Below the pieces are notes generated by a model that was given only the letters and a program-made list of their open reading frames with translations, searched no databases and was not told where the DNA came from. A program made the position numbers and the translations under genes. This document shows positions 18,918-29,100 of a DNA stretch of 37,058 nucleotides, one piece after another (position 1 is the stretch's first letter; every line of letters begins with the position of its first letter). Origin of the DNA: Acidobacteriota bacterium (GTDB lineage: Bacteria; Acidobacteriota; Terriglobia; Acidiferrales; UBA7541). The stretch is taken from contig JABDGF010000017.1 of NCBI GenBank assembly GCA_013286165.1, positions 1 through 37,058 of the forward strand, read 5' to 3'.

Positions 18918-19284
18918 TGTGGAAGGGGTTGTACGGTAAGTCAATAAAACGGGGCGGTTGACGTGCTGTGGTGCGGAGGCTGAAGGCGTTTTGTGGACGG
19001 ATGCGGATGTCTGGACGTGGGAAGGCACACAGGCGAACTCCAGCCTGTGCCACCTGCTTTCGTCCCTATTGTGATTGTGGCAAGAAGGTGGAGTGGTGCC
19101 TGGAGGGTGCATGGCTGAACCCCGGGACCAACTGAGAGTTGGTCCCGCTCAGGCACGAAAGCCTAAGCTACATCGCGCTGCGCGCGACTTAGAACCGCAC
19201 AGACTGACGGTCTATATTACAGCTCGCTGCGCTCGCCCTGGAGAGGCTATTTACTAGCGCGGGGCGAGTAATTACACTTGTCGC
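18918..19284. other. Intergenic region between kinase and rhomboid genes
   Basis: This divergent gap of 367 bp is dominated by the second large structured repeat (19023-19237). About 100 bp next to the kinase start and 47 bp next to the rhomboid start remain for promoters; none was clear. Confidence 0.5.
19023..19237 (+). repeat. Large structured repeat, copy B (215 bp)
   Basis: This is a same-orientation copy of 13761-13974. The 10-bp GGGACCAACT/AGTTGGTCCC hairpin (19124-19146) is unchanged. The next hairpin is AGGC/GCCT (19151-19164) where copy A has AGAC/GTCT, so an A-T pair has become a G-C pair with the stem retained; the innermost pair of copy A is lost. The AGACTGAC hairpin (19201-19213) keeps pairing with one wobble. 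It ends 47 bp before the rhomboid gene. Confidence 0.85.
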
Positions 19285-20085
19285 GTGGGATCCTTTTCGC
19301 GCGGCTACGGTGGCGGTGGATACGGCGGATACCGCTTCGACATCAGCGGATTTTTCCCGAAAGCGATCAAGTGGATCTGCATCGTTTGCATCGCAGTCTT
19401 CACGGCGCAGAAGCTATCGAACTCCAGGTGGGGCAACGAGGGCTGGAATTTCTGGACGCGGTACCTGGGGCTCAGCAGCTACGCGGTAGTTCATGGCTGG
19501 GTCTGGCAGCTTTTTACCTACCTTTTTCTTCACGCAAACATCCCGCACATTCTTTTCAACTTGCTGTACCTGGCGATGTTTGGAGCGGTGCTCGAGCACA
19601 CGTGGGGCGCGCAGAAGTTTCTGACGTACTACCTGATTTGCGGAATCGGCGCCGGTCTGGTGGAAGTGGGAGTGAAGTGGCTGCTGTTCCGGACCGGGCA
19701 CGGGAGCGAACAGTCGCTGCTGATTCCGACGATTGGCGCGTCGGGCGCGATTTACGGAGTGCTGTTGGCGGTGGCGGTGATTATGCCGCACCGGCAGGTT
19801 TATCTGTTTCCGCTGCCGGTGACAGTGTCGATGCGGATTCTGGTGATCGTGCTGGGCGCGATCGAATTTTTCGGGACGTTGGATGCGACGGACGGTGTGA
19901 GCCACATCTGCCATCTGGGCGGGATGCTGGTCGGGTACATCTATATACGGCGCGGGTCGTACATGTATGGGTCGCGGAACTATTTTTCGGATTGGAAGAA
20001 GAAGAGGTTGAAGCGGAAGTTCGAGGTGTATGTGAAGGAGCATCAGGACCGGCCGTCGTCGCGGCCGGATAATTGGTTGAATTAG
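19285..20085 (+). CDS. Rhomboid family intramembrane serine protease
   Basis: The 266-residue protein has six or so membrane helices and the rhomboid active site: catalytic Ser153 in GASGAIYG and His210 in HICHLGGMLVGY. The oxyanion or gating region HANIPHILFNLLYLAMFG (83-100) is typical (HxxxNxxxL-like). It cleaves other membrane proteins within the bilayer; the substrate is unknown. The N-terminus is rich in Gly and Tyr (GYGGGGYGGY) and would lie in the cytoplasm, as would the basic tail. The start is GTG 19285 with no strong ribosome-binding site. It converges on pyk. Confidence 0.92.
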   Translation: MGSFSRGYGGGGYGGYRFDISGFFPKAIKWICIVCIAVFTAQKLSNSRWGNEGWNFWTRYLGLSSYAVVHGWVWQLFTYLFLHANIPHILFNLLYLAMFGAVLEHTWGAQKFLTYYLICGIGAGLVEVGVKWLLFRTGHGSEQSLLIPTIGASGAIYGVLLAVAVIMPHRQVYLFPLPVTVSMRILVIVLGAIEFFGTLDATDGVSHICHLGGMLVGYIYIRRGSYMYGSRNYFSDWKKKRLKRKFEVYVKEHQDRPSSRPDNWLN

Positions 20086-20250
20086 TTTTGCGGTTCGCCT
20101 GCCTGTGGGGTTTTCTGAGAGTGGATTTTGAGATTGCGTCGTGGTGTGTGTTGGTGCGTACGCTGACGGCGAATGCGCCCGCTTCGCAACGGCGGCGAAC
20201 CGGCCCCTACAGGTAGTTATGGTTTACGGGTCGCTGCGCTCGCCGAAGTG
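20086..20250. other. Convergent gap with a partial repeat end
   Basis: Between the rhomboid and pyk stop codons, bases 20228-20250 (TCGCTGCGCTCGCCGAAG) match the 3' end of the large structured repeat. A segment near 20187 (GGCGAACCGGCCCCTACA) resembles one near 2035. No terminator with a T tract was found. Confidence 0.4.
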
Positions 20251-21675
20251 CTAGGCGCTGCCGATGCGGATTAAGCGCATCAGGTTGGTGGTTCCGCTGG
20301 TGGCCAGGGGGGTGCCGGCTACAAGGCCTACTACGTCACCTTTTTTAACCAGGCCTTCTTCGAGGAGGCGGGCTTCGGCGGTTTTTGTGAGCAGATCGAA
20401 GTCAGTGAAGCGCTGAATGCTGCGCGGTTGCACGCCCCAGAAAAGGCCTAGGCGGCGGCGCGTTTCGCGGACGGCGGAGAACGCGATGATCGGCGCACGG
20501 GGCCGGTATTTCGAGACGAGGCCGGCGGATGAGCCGGATTCGGTGAAGACGGCAATCACGCGGAGGTGCAATTCTTCGGCGGCGTGGCAGACGGCTTCGG
20601 CGATGGCTTCATTGATATAGAGGTTGCGGCTGTGCGCGGGGCGCGGAAGCACGGTGACGCTGGCTTCGGCTTCGCGAATGATGCGGTCCATCATCGAGAC
20701 GGCTTCGAGAGGGTAGAGGCCCGCGGCGGTTTCACCGGAAAGCATCAGCGCGTCGCTACCGTCGAAGATGGCGTTCGCAACGTCGGAAGCTTCAGCGCGC
20801 GTGGGGCGCGGATTTTTCTCCATCGAATCGAGCATCTGCGTGGCGGTGATCACGGGGACCAGCGCGTTGCGTGCCTTCAAAATGATCTTCTTCTGCACGA
20901 CCGGAACTTTTTCCGGATTCATTTCCACGCCGAGGTCGCCGCGAGCGACCATCACGCCGTCCGCGATTTCGAGAATGGCGTCGAGATTGTCGATGGCTTC
21001 GGGTTTTTCAAGCTTGGCGATGACTGGAACGTTTTTGCCGGCTCGCGCGATTGCAGCTTTAGCGGCGCCGACATCGGCGGCGGAGCGGACGAAGCTGAGG
21101 GCGATGTAGTTCGCGCCAATTTCGAGAGCGGAGAGAAGGTCTTTGCGATCCTTCGGCGTGAGCGAAGGAATCTTCAGCTTTACGCCGGGAAGATTGATGC
21201 CTTGGTGCTGGCCGAGGCGGCCGCCGTTTTCCACTTGGGTGATGACTTCAACGCCGCGCGTGGAAAGCACGCGGAGAGAGATCTGGCCATCGCTGAGCAG
21301 AATGCGATCGCCCTTGCGAACGGATTCGGGCAGCTCTTTGAATGTGGTGCTGACGCCTTGCTCGGTGCCGACAAGGGGTTTGGTGGTGATGGTGAATTTC
21401 TGGCCGAAGCGAAGGTGGACGCCGGTGGGAGTGACGAGCGCGCCGGTGCGGATCTTCGGACCCTGCAAGTCGGCGAGGACCGCGATGGGCTTCTGATGTT
21501 TTTTCGAAGCCTTGCGAAGGTACGTCACCAGGCGCGCACGGTCTTCATTGGTGCCGTGCGAAAAATTGAGGCGAGCCACATCCATCCCGACCCGGACCAA
21601 CTTATCGATCATTTCGTAGGAGGAAGTGGAAGGGCCGAGAGTACAAACGATTTTAGCGCGTCGAATTTGGGTCAC
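20251..21675 (-). CDS. pyk: Pyruvate kinase
   Basis: The 474-residue enzyme converts phosphoenolpyruvate and ADP to pyruvate and ATP, the last step of glycolysis, in the cytoplasm. Landmarks are the N-terminal RRAKIVCTLGPSTSS and NFSHG, the signature VPVIAKLEKPEAIDNLD, MVARGDLGVE, and ATQMLDSM...PTRAEASDVANAIFDGSDALMLSGETA. A C-terminal allosteric-type domain is present (VIAVFTESGSSAGLVSKYRP), so the length is typical. The start is 2 bp after the stop of the exported M20 peptidase gene, so both are probably on one transcript. Confidence 0.97.
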   Translation of the reverse strand: MTQIRRAKIVCTLGPSTSSYEMIDKLVRVGMDVARLNFSHGTNEDRARLVTYLRKASKKHQKPIAVLADLQGPKIRTGALVTPTGVHLRFGQKFTITTKPLVGTEQGVSTTFKELPESVRKGDRILLSDGQISLRVLSTRGVEVITQVENGGRLGQHQGINLPGVKLKIPSLTPKDRKDLLSALEIGANYIALSFVRSAADVGAAKAAIARAGKNVPVIAKLEKPEAIDNLDAILEIADGVMVARGDLGVEMNPEKVPVVQKKIILKARNALVPVITATQMLDSMEKNPRPTRAEASDVANAIFDGSDALMLSGETAAGLYPLEAVSMMDRIIREAEASVTVLPRPAHSRNLYINEAIAEAVCHAAEELHLRVIAVFTESGSSAGLVSKYRPRAPIIAFSAVRETRRRLGLFWGVQPRSIQRFTDFDLLTKTAEARLLEEGLVKKGDVVGLVAGTPLATSGTTNLMRLIRIGSA

Positions 21676-21677
21676 TG

Positions 21678-23156
21678 TTATTGGGCCACCGAGAAGCCGC
21701 TCACGATTGTATAAAGAAACGCGATTCCTTTGTTGAAAGAATCGACGGGAATCTGTTCGTCGTCGGAATGCATGCGGGTGTAATCGGTTTCAGATAGTGG
21801 AAAAGGGATCACGCCGTAGGCCTGGACGTTGCGCATGCGGAGGCGATCCGAATCGGTGGCCCACGGGGACATCATCGGAATGGCGTTCGCGCCCGGGAAA
21901 GATGTGGCGGTCGCTTTCACGATGGCGCGGTAGAACTCGCTATCGAGCGAAGAGTTGGGTGAGGCTTCGCGGCCGCCTGGCTGAAGATCGAGGCGGACCT
22001 GGGGATCGTTGACGACTTTGGTGAGCGTGGAGATCAGGTCGTTGATCTGATTGCCGGGAATCTGGCGGATGTTCAGGTTGCCGCGCGCTTCGGATGGAAC
22101 CACGTTCACGCGAATGCCGGCCTGGAGCATGGTAGGTGTAACGGTGTCGCGCAACGTTGCGTTCCAAAAAGGGTTGGTGTTTGAAAGGTAGCGTGCGGCG
22201 TGATCGCCACGATCGGGCGATTCGAGCATCTGTATCCACTTGGCGGTCTCGGTGTCTTCGACTGCGGCGAGGCCCTGAAAATACGCGCGTGTAACGGCGG
22301 TGAATTGGACGGGAGCTTGCCATTCGCCAAGCTTGGCCATCGCGGCCGAGAGGTGAACGACGGCGTTATTTTTTGTGGGCATCGAAGCATGTCCGGCGGT
22401 GCCCGTGGCGATGACGGCGACGTTGCTGGCTACTTTTTCGGCGGCCTGAATGCCGACGTACCAGACTTTGCCGTCTTTCATGACGGTCTCTCCGCCTTCG
22501 TTTATGGAAAAGCCGCAGGCGATTTTGTCCCAGTGCTGCTCGACGGCGAATTTCATGCCGAACTCGCCGCCGTCTTCTTCATCGGCTTCCACGAGGAAAA
22601 TCACGTCGCGATTCAGACGCGCGGCGGTGCGCTTGAGCGCGATGAACGCGGCGAGGTTCGCGACGAGCGGACCTTTGTCGTCGAGGACGCCGCGGCCGTA
22701 GATCGTGCCGTCTTTCACGATGCCGCCGAAGGGATCGACGGACCATTTCGATTTATCGACGCCGACGGTATCGAGATGCGCCATTAGGAGCAACGCGCGA
22801 GACGGATCGGGAACGGCGCTCGAGGAAAGGCGCGCGACGAGAAATCCGCGGCCGGGGGTGCTTTCGAAAATTTCAGAGGGGATTCCGTTTTTCTGCAGGA
22901 TGTCGGCGATGTATTTCGCGGCGACGATTTCGTTGCCCGGAGGATTCGTTGTGTTGATTCTGATCAGGGCTTGAAGCCACGCGAGAGCTTCGGATTGAAG
23001 CTGGAAGACGGCGGCGTCTGGCGAGACGGGCGCGGCAGCGGCGGCTGGTGGAGGAGCGGCGGCGGCCTTGGATTTGGCTTGGGCGCCCGTGTGGATCGGA
23101 AAAATGGAAGCCGCGGCGAGCAAAATCAGACTGGGCAGAACGCGCGGGTGCGCCAT
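21678..23156 (-). CDS. Exported M20-family metallopeptidase
   Basis: The 492-residue protein has a signal peptide (MAHPRVLPSLILLAAASIFPIHTGAQA) and an Ala/Pro-rich linker before an M20 peptidase fold. Metal ligands and catalytic residues are visible: HLDT with His127 and Asp129, DDKG with Asp160, and the VEADEED block with Glu193-Glu194. The dimerisation domain follows (GHASMPTKNNAVVHLSAAM), and a C-terminal histidine is in RMHSDDEQIP. It is a di-zinc carboxypeptidase or aminoacylase type, probably acting on peptides or acyl-amino acids in the periplasm. I chose ATG 23156 because GGAGG lies upstream and the signal peptide begins there; ATG 23174 is possible. pyk follows 2 bp later. Confidence 0.9.
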   Translation of the reverse strand: MAHPRVLPSLILLAAASIFPIHTGAQAKSKAAAAPPPAAAAAPVSPDAAVFQLQSEALAWLQALIRINTTNPPGNEIVAAKYIADILQKNGIPSEIFESTPGRGFLVARLSSSAVPDPSRALLLMAHLDTVGVDKSKWSVDPFGGIVKDGTIYGRGVLDDKGPLVANLAAFIALKRTAARLNRDVIFLVEADEEDGGEFGMKFAVEQHWDKIACGFSINEGGETVMKDGKVWYVGIQAAEKVASNVAVIATGTAGHASMPTKNNAVVHLSAAMAKLGEWQAPVQFTAVTRAYFQGLAAVEDTETAKWIQMLESPDRGDHAARYLSNTNPFWNATLRDTVTPTMLQAGIRVNVVPSEARGNLNIRQIPGNQINDLISTLTKVVNDPQVRLDLQPGGREASPNSSLDSEFYRAIVKATATSFPGANAIPMMSPWATDSDRLRMRNVQAYGVIPFPLSETDYTRMHSDDEQIPVDSFNKGIAFLYTIVSGFSVAQ

Positions 23157-23482
23157 TCGGATCGAGTCCTCCATCAATTGAATTCGGATATGCGCCGAGA
23201 GAACGAGCCATACTATCATGTGGATTCTGGGGCGTTGTGCGTGCCGGCATGAGGTGTTTCCGGCGCGCAACGGCTGACTTTGGGAGCGAATCGCGCGTGA
23301 CGAGACAGCCTGCGCGGCAGGCCGTCTTACGAAATCGGAACCTTTGAGGCGGCGCGAAGGAATAAAACGAGAAATCGCCCGGTCCATCCCACAAAGGGTA
23401 TGAACGCATCGTAATGAAGCGGGGAAGACGCCTGCCGGTAACCAAGCCGAGAGCGGCGCGGGCGAGGACGTTCAAGGAGATT
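23157..23482. other. Divergent promoter region
   Basis: This 326-bp gap separates the M20 peptidase (minus) from the VWFA protein (plus). A hairpin at 23304-23326 pairs GAC/GTC and GCCTGC/GCAGGC across an A-C mismatch with loop GCG, and belongs to the general intergenic-hairpin type seen elsewhere here. An alternative upstream start (ATG 23414) for the VWFA gene lies inside the gap. Confidence 0.4.
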
Positions 23483-24586
23483 ATGCGAAGGAATCTGGGA
23501 GTTCGTGCGGTGGTGGTGGGCGCGCTGATTGCGGTGCTTGGCGTGCCGCCGAGCGCGATGCGCGCTTACGCGCAGCAGCAGGAAGGGCCGGCCAAGCCGA
23601 GTGGCCAGCAATCGGAGCCTCCCAAGCCTCCCACGGGACAGCAGCAACCGGCGACGGCCGGGCAGCCGCAATCGCAGGCGCCGCAGACGGCGATTTCCGT
23701 TTCGTCGAACCTGGTGAACGTGGATACGGTGGTGACCGATTTCGAAGGGAACATCATTCAGGGATTGCAGAAGCAGAATTTCCGCGTGCTCGACGACGGG
23801 CAGCCGCAGCAGATTTCGAATTTCGGACCGAGCGAAGCGCCAATCACGATCACGGTGCTGATGGAATTCAGCAAGCTGATGGGCGGCTACTTCGGTTATA
23901 AGGCGAAGAACTGGGCGTACGGATTTCTTTCGCATTTGAATCAGAAGGATTGGGTCGCGTTCAAGACGTACGATCTGCGGACGAACATCCTGGTGGACTT
24001 CACGCAGAACAAGCAGGAAGTGGCGCAAGCGGTGGCCGGACTTTATTTCCCGGATTTCAGCGAGGCGAATTTTTTCGACGCGCTGCTGGAAACGATGACG
24101 CAGATGCGCGACGTGAAAGGCAAGAAAGCGATTTTGGTGATCGCGACGGGATTCGATACGTTCAGCAAACATACGCTGGATCAGACGCTAAAGAGCGTGA
24201 AGGAAACCGACGTGACGATTTTCTGCGTCGGGATGGGCGAAGAAATCGATCTATATGGGCGCGGCAGCCACATCGGATATTTGCAGGCGAAGAATCAGAT
24301 GAACGCGTTTGCGGAGATGACGGGCGGCTACGCGTGGTTCCCGCGATTCGAAGGCGAGATGCCGGATATTTTTAATTCGGTGGCGACGTATTTGCGGAGC
24401 CAGTACACGATCGGGTTTGCGCCGGCGGAGGGTGGGGACGGGAAGTGGCACAAGCTGAAGATCGAGGCGCTCGACAACGACGGGAATCCGCTGACGACGC
24501 CGGACAAGAAGGGGAAGCCGAAGAAGGTGAATGTTTACGCGCGGTCGGGGTATGAGTCGGCGAAACCGGGGTTGGCGGCGAATTGA
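23483..24586 (+). CDS. VWFA-related Acidobacterial domain protein
   Basis: The 367-residue protein has a signal peptide (MRRNLGVRAVVVGALIAVLGVPPSAMRAYAQ), a Pro/Gln-rich linker (about 30-75), then the VWFA-related domain characteristic of Acidobacteriota. The block VNVDTVVTDFEGNIIQGLQKQNFRVLDDG precedes the von Willebrand A fold (ITITVLMEFSKLMGG onwards), which ends FNSVATYLRSQYTIGFAPAEGG. The usual metal-site motif DxSxS is replaced by EFSKL, so metal binding may be lost or altered. The protein is exported and may mediate protein interactions in the envelope. The start at ATG 23483 has AAGGAG close upstream and fits the signal peptide; ATG 23414 lacks one. Confidence 0.88.
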   Translation: MRRNLGVRAVVVGALIAVLGVPPSAMRAYAQQQEGPAKPSGQQSEPPKPPTGQQQPATAGQPQSQAPQTAISVSSNLVNVDTVVTDFEGNIIQGLQKQNFRVLDDGQPQQISNFGPSEAPITITVLMEFSKLMGGYFGYKAKNWAYGFLSHLNQKDWVAFKTYDLRTNILVDFTQNKQEVAQAVAGLYFPDFSEANFFDALLETMTQMRDVKGKKAILVIATGFDTFSKHTLDQTLKSVKETDVTIFCVGMGEEIDLYGRGSHIGYLQAKNQMNAFAEMTGGYAWFPRFEGEMPDIFNSVATYLRSQYTIGFAPAEGGDGKWHKLKIEALDNDGNPLTTPDKKGKPKKVNVYARSGYESAKPGLAAN

Positions 24587-24595
24587 ATCGCGGCT

Positions 24596-24680
24596 TCAGG
24601 GGCTAAAGCCTGACGAGTCGCATTGTGAATGACACGGCTGAAGCCGTGTCCCGCAAAGCGAAGCAGACTGAAGTCTTCGC
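24596..24680 (+). repeat. Cluster of three intergenic hairpins
   Basis: Three stem-loops stand between the VWFA gene and gpmI, which converge. TCAGG/CCTGA is at 24596-24613. GACACGGCT/AGCCGTGTC around GA is at 24631-24650 (perfect 9-bp). AGACT/AGTCT around GA is at 24665-24676, extended by GCGAAG/CTTCGC. The last resembles the AGACT hairpins of the large structured repeat. They may stop transcription from both sides, but no T tract follows. Confidence 0.7.
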
Positions 24681-24685
24681 TGCGC

Positions 24686-26239
24686 TTATTTGCGGATGCG
24701 GCGGAGGTCGCGGCCGGTCATTTCGGGTGGCTCGGGAACTTCCAACACGCCTAGTAGAGTGGGTGAAATGTCGCGCAGGGAACCGCCGGGTGCCAGCTCG
24801 GTGCGGCCGTCTTCGGTGAGCAAAATAAACGGAACAGGATTTGTAGTGTGGTAGGTGTGCGGGCCGCCGGTGACGGGATCGATCATGGTCTCGGCGTTTC
24901 CGTGGTCCGCGGTGATGATCCAGGCGCCGCCGCGCGGGCGGAGCGCTTGAAAAATCCTTCCTAATCCCGCGTCGATCGCTTCCACGGCTTTGATGGTGGC
25001 TTCGAGCTTGCCGGAGTGGCCGACCATGTCGGCATTCGCAAAATTCATGATGATGGCGTCGAAGTCGCCTTTTTCGATGGCGTGGACGACGGTGTCGGTG
25101 ACGGCTTCGGCGGACATTTCCGGTTTCAAATCGTAGGTGGGAACTTTCGGCGACGGGATCATCACGCGATCTTCGCCCACGTAGGGCTTCTCGATGCCGC
25201 CGTTGAAGAAGTAGGTGACGTGCGCGTATTTCTCGGATTCGGCGACGCGAAGATTTTTGTATTCGCGCTCGGCGAAAACGTTGGCGAGGATGTGCTCGAG
25301 TTTTTCGGGAGCGATGAGGTAGCGCAGCCAGGGCCAGGCTTTGTCGTACTGCGTCATGCCGAGGTAGGCGAGATTTTTCGGGCGCGCGGGATCGACGAAC
25401 TCGGTGAACGTGGGATCCATCAGCGCGCGCGTCATTTCGCGGGCGCGGTCTGCGCGGTAGTTGTAGAAGATGACGGCGTCGTCATCGCGAATCACTCCGC
25501 GCGGGCCTGAGCCGTCGGCTTTGGTGATGAGGGTGGGGACGATGAACTCGTCGGTGACGCCTTTTTCGTAGCTTGCTCGGACGGCCTCGACGGGATCGGC
25601 GAAGCCGGCTTCGGCGGCGCCGTGAACGAGCGCGCGGTAGGCGCGCTCGACGCGTTCCCAGCGATTATCGCGATCCATCGCGTAGTAGCGGCCGCTCACC
25701 GTGGCGATCTGGCCGCCGTACTCGCGGAGTTTCTGCTCGAGTTGGCGGATGTAGTCGATGCCGCTATTGGGCGGAGTGTCGCGGCCGTCCGTGAAGCAAT
25801 GAACGAAGATGTGCTCGACTTTCGCTTCGCGCGCGATGCGGAGAAGCGCAAAGAGATGACTGATGTGCGAGTGGACGCCGCCGTCGCTCAAGAGGCCCAT
25901 GATGTGAAGCTGGTGCGCGCGGGCGCGTTCGAGCGTGTCGGCCAGGAGCGGCTGCTTGGCGAAGTCGCCCTGGGCGAGGAGCATTTCGATGCGTGTGATA
26001 TCCATCTGCACGACTCGGCCAGCGCCGATATTCAGGTGGCCCACCTCGCTATTGCCCATCTGGCCTTCGGGGAGGCCGACAGACGGGCCGGAGGTCTGGA
26101 TCAGAGTATTGGGGAATTCGCGGAGAAGGCGATCGTAGTTCGGCTTGCGCGCGAGAGCGATGGCGTTGCCGGCGGTTTCGGGGCGGTAGCCCCAGCCGTC
26201 AAGTACGGTGAGGACGATGGGTTTTGGGCGTTTGGCCAT
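24686..26239 (-). CDS. gpmI: 2,3-bisphosphoglycerate-independent phosphoglycerate mutase
   Basis: The 517-residue, manganese-type enzyme interconverts 3- and 2-phosphoglycerate in glycolysis. Asp14 in [10 protein letters not shown] and the phosphorylated Ser64 in [16 protein letters not shown] are the expected metal and active-site residues. Further blocks are [40 protein letters not shown] and ITADHGNAE (the C-terminal metal site). Length and order are normal for the family. It is 29 bp downstream of enolase and follows it on the same transcript direction. Confidence 0.97.
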   Translation of the reverse strand: MAKRPKPIVLTVLDGWGYRPETAGNAIALARKPNYDRLLREFPNTLIQTSGPSVGLPEGQMGNSEVGHLNIGAGRVVQMDITRIEMLLAQGDFAKQPLLADTLERARAHQLHIMGLLSDGGVHSHISHLFALLRIAREAKVEHIFVHCFTDGRDTPPNSGIDYIRQLEQKLREYGGQIATVSGRYYAMDRDNRWERVERAYRALVHGAAEAGFADPVEAVRASYEKGVTDEFIVPTLITKADGSGPRGVIRDDDAVIFYNYRADRAREMTRALMDPTFTEFVDPARPKNLAYLGMTQYDKAWPWLRYLIAPEKLEHILANVFAEREYKNLRVAESEKYAHVTYFFNGGIEKPYVGEDRVMIPSPKVPTYDLKPEMSAEAVTDTVVHAIEKGDFDAIIMNFANADMVGHSGKLEATIKAVEAIDAGLGRIFQALRPRGGAWIITADHGNAETMIDPVTGGPHTYHTTNPVPFILLTEDGRTELAPGGSLRDISPTLLGVLEVPEPPEMTGRDLRRIRK

Positions 26240-26268
26240 GTGTATGTCGCGCGCGATGGAGATTCGGT

Positions 26269-27618
<1,350 letters not shown>

Positions 27619-28224
27619 CTAAACGCTGGGCGCAGGGCGATTCAAGTGCGCCAAAAGTTTTCGGCCGCGGGCGCGCATGGCGGCTGTGCCGATTTCGGTG
27701 AGTTCCGCGAGGAGCGGAAGGATTTTCGTTTTCAGTTTTGGGTCGCGCGCGGCGAAGTCGGTGAGTGCTTGCATGGCGTGAGTTTTCACGATGCTGCTGC
27801 GGTCTTTGAGGTAGTCGAAGAAGATGTCGATGGCGACGGTGCGCTCGCGCGGCGTGAGCGGGAGGCGCGGGAGGATTTGCGCCATGTGCCAGCGGATTTC
27901 GATCTGGTCGGTGCCGCCGGCGAGGCCAAGGAAATCGAGTTTGTGCGGCGCGAGTAGGTCAGGGCGCTGGCGGGAAATTTTTTCGATGGCGTCGGAGGCG
28001 CGCATCAGAAGCACTGCGTTTGCTGCGGCGGTGGCTGTGCGTTTGTCGTCATCCTCGTCCTCGGCTAGTGCGAGGCAGGCGAGTAACGCGGGGAATTTTT
28101 TGGGCGCGGCGAGGACTTCGGCGACTACAGCGTTTGTGCGGCCTAGCGTGGTACGACTGCCGCCGCTGAGTTTCGCGAGGAAGGGATTCGTTTTCGCGGC
28201 GCTTGGGCGTGTGCGTTTGCGCAT
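27619..28224 (-). CDS. HEAT-like repeat protein
   Basis: The 201-residue, mostly helical protein reads as tandem alpha-helical pairs of HEAT type, for example KTHAMQALTDFAARDPKLKTKILPLLAELTEIGTAAMRARGRKLLAHL near the C-terminus and IRWHMAQILPRLPLTPRERTVAIDIFFDYLKD before it. Such folds act as protein-binding scaffolds; no catalytic residues are visible and no partner can be named. A basic N-terminus (MRKRTRPSAAKTNP) precedes. The start codon is 4 bp after the methyltransferase stop, which implies translational coupling with that gene. Confidence 0.72.
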   Translation of the reverse strand: MRKRTRPSAAKTNPFLAKLSGGSRTTLGRTNAVVAEVLAAPKKFPALLACLALAEDEDDDKRTATAAANAVLLMRASDAIEKISRQRPDLLAPHKLDFLGLAGGTDQIEIRWHMAQILPRLPLTPRERTVAIDIFFDYLKDRSSIVKTHAMQALTDFAARDPKLKTKILPLLAELTEIGTAAMRARGRKLLAHLNRPAPSV

Positions 28225-28228
28225 CGTG

Positions 28229-28987
28229 TTAGCCGGTTTTTTTGAGAAGCGTGAGCCAACGGGTGAAATCGACTTGCACTTTGTCGTCGGGCTGCGCGGC
28301 GCGGAAGCGGGATTCGAGATCGCGGAAGTACGCGTCGGGATCTTGTAGCGAACGGGCGTAGGCGATGCCGTACGAAGTGGAGCGGCAGTAGCCGGTGAAG
28401 TCGGCGACGCTGAGGAATTGGATGTTGGGCATGTCGGTGAGTTCGATGACGGTCATGCGCGGCTCGCTGCGGAGAATGTCTTCAGGGAACTGCTTGAGGA
28501 CACGCTCGTCGCGGAAATCATTCCAGCGGGCGGTGAACTCCCCGCGGATCACGTCGTAGATGGGTCCGACGGTTTTGGGGAAGTCGCCACCGCAGACGGC
28601 GAAAATTCCGGCGGGGCGGAGCCATTCGGTGACGCGTGCGAGAACGATCGCGGGCTCCATCCAGTGCAGGGCGTGAGCGGTGGTGACTAGGTCGATGCTC
28701 GCGGCGTCGAAGTGAGCAGTCTCGGCGGTTTCGGTGCGGACGACTACGCGAGGCTCGTTTTCGCGGAGGCGCGCGGCCATCTGTGCGTCGGGTTCGAGGC
28801 CAATCACTTGATCGAAGTCGTTGAGGAGGCCGTGTGCGAGTTTGCCGGTGCCGCAGCCTAGGTCGAGAGCGATGCGGCGCGGAGGTGGGAGCGCGGAGAA
28901 GATTTTTTCGTAGATGACGGGTGGGTAGCCCGGGCGGTAGATGTCGTAGGTTTTTGCGGCGTGGCCGAATTGGGTGCGGATTGACAT
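28229..28987 (-). CDS. Class I SAM-dependent methyltransferase
   Basis: The 252-residue protein begins SIRTQFGHAAKTYDIYRPGYPP, common in small-molecule methyltransferases of the UbiE/TAM type. It has the SAM-binding motif ALDLGCGTGKLAHGL at about 40-54, then IDLVTTAHALHWM (motif for the active region) and PAGIFAVCGGDF. The substrate is unknown; relatives include trans-aconitate methyltransferase-like proteins. ATG 28987 is preferred over the TTG at 29017. It sits 113 bp downstream of glgC across a hairpin pair and is coupled to the HEAT-like gene. Confidence 0.87.
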   Translation of the reverse strand: MSIRTQFGHAAKTYDIYRPGYPPVIYEKIFSALPPPRRIALDLGCGTGKLAHGLLNDFDQVIGLEPDAQMAARLRENEPRVVVRTETAETAHFDAASIDLVTTAHALHWMEPAIVLARVTEWLRPAGIFAVCGGDFPKTVGPIYDVIRGEFTARWNDFRDERVLKQFPEDILRSEPRMTVIELTDMPNIQFLSVADFTGYCRSTSYGIAYARSLQDPDAYFRDLESRFRAAQPDDKVQVDFTRWLTLLKKTG

Positions 28988-29021
28988 GGTAAAGAGCGGC
29001 GCGGAGTGGCGCCACAAAAGG

Positions 29022-29068
29022 CAGCGTCAACTGCTGCCCGGTCCCGCTCGCTTTGCGAGCGAGACCGG
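29022..29068 (-). repeat. Two tandem hairpins between glgC and the methyltransferase
   Basis: A 14-position stem (29038-29051 with 29055-29068; CCGGTC...GACCGG) pairs at 13 positions around TTT. Next to it, on the downstream side for glgC, GGCAGC and GCTGCC close another hairpin around GTCAACT. No T tract follows on the minus strand, so this is not a canonical terminator, but it could slow the polymerase or protect the glgC mRNA 3' end. Confidence 0.55.
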
Positions 29069-29100
29069 CCGTTTCAGAATCGAGAGCCGCGTGCGGCGAG

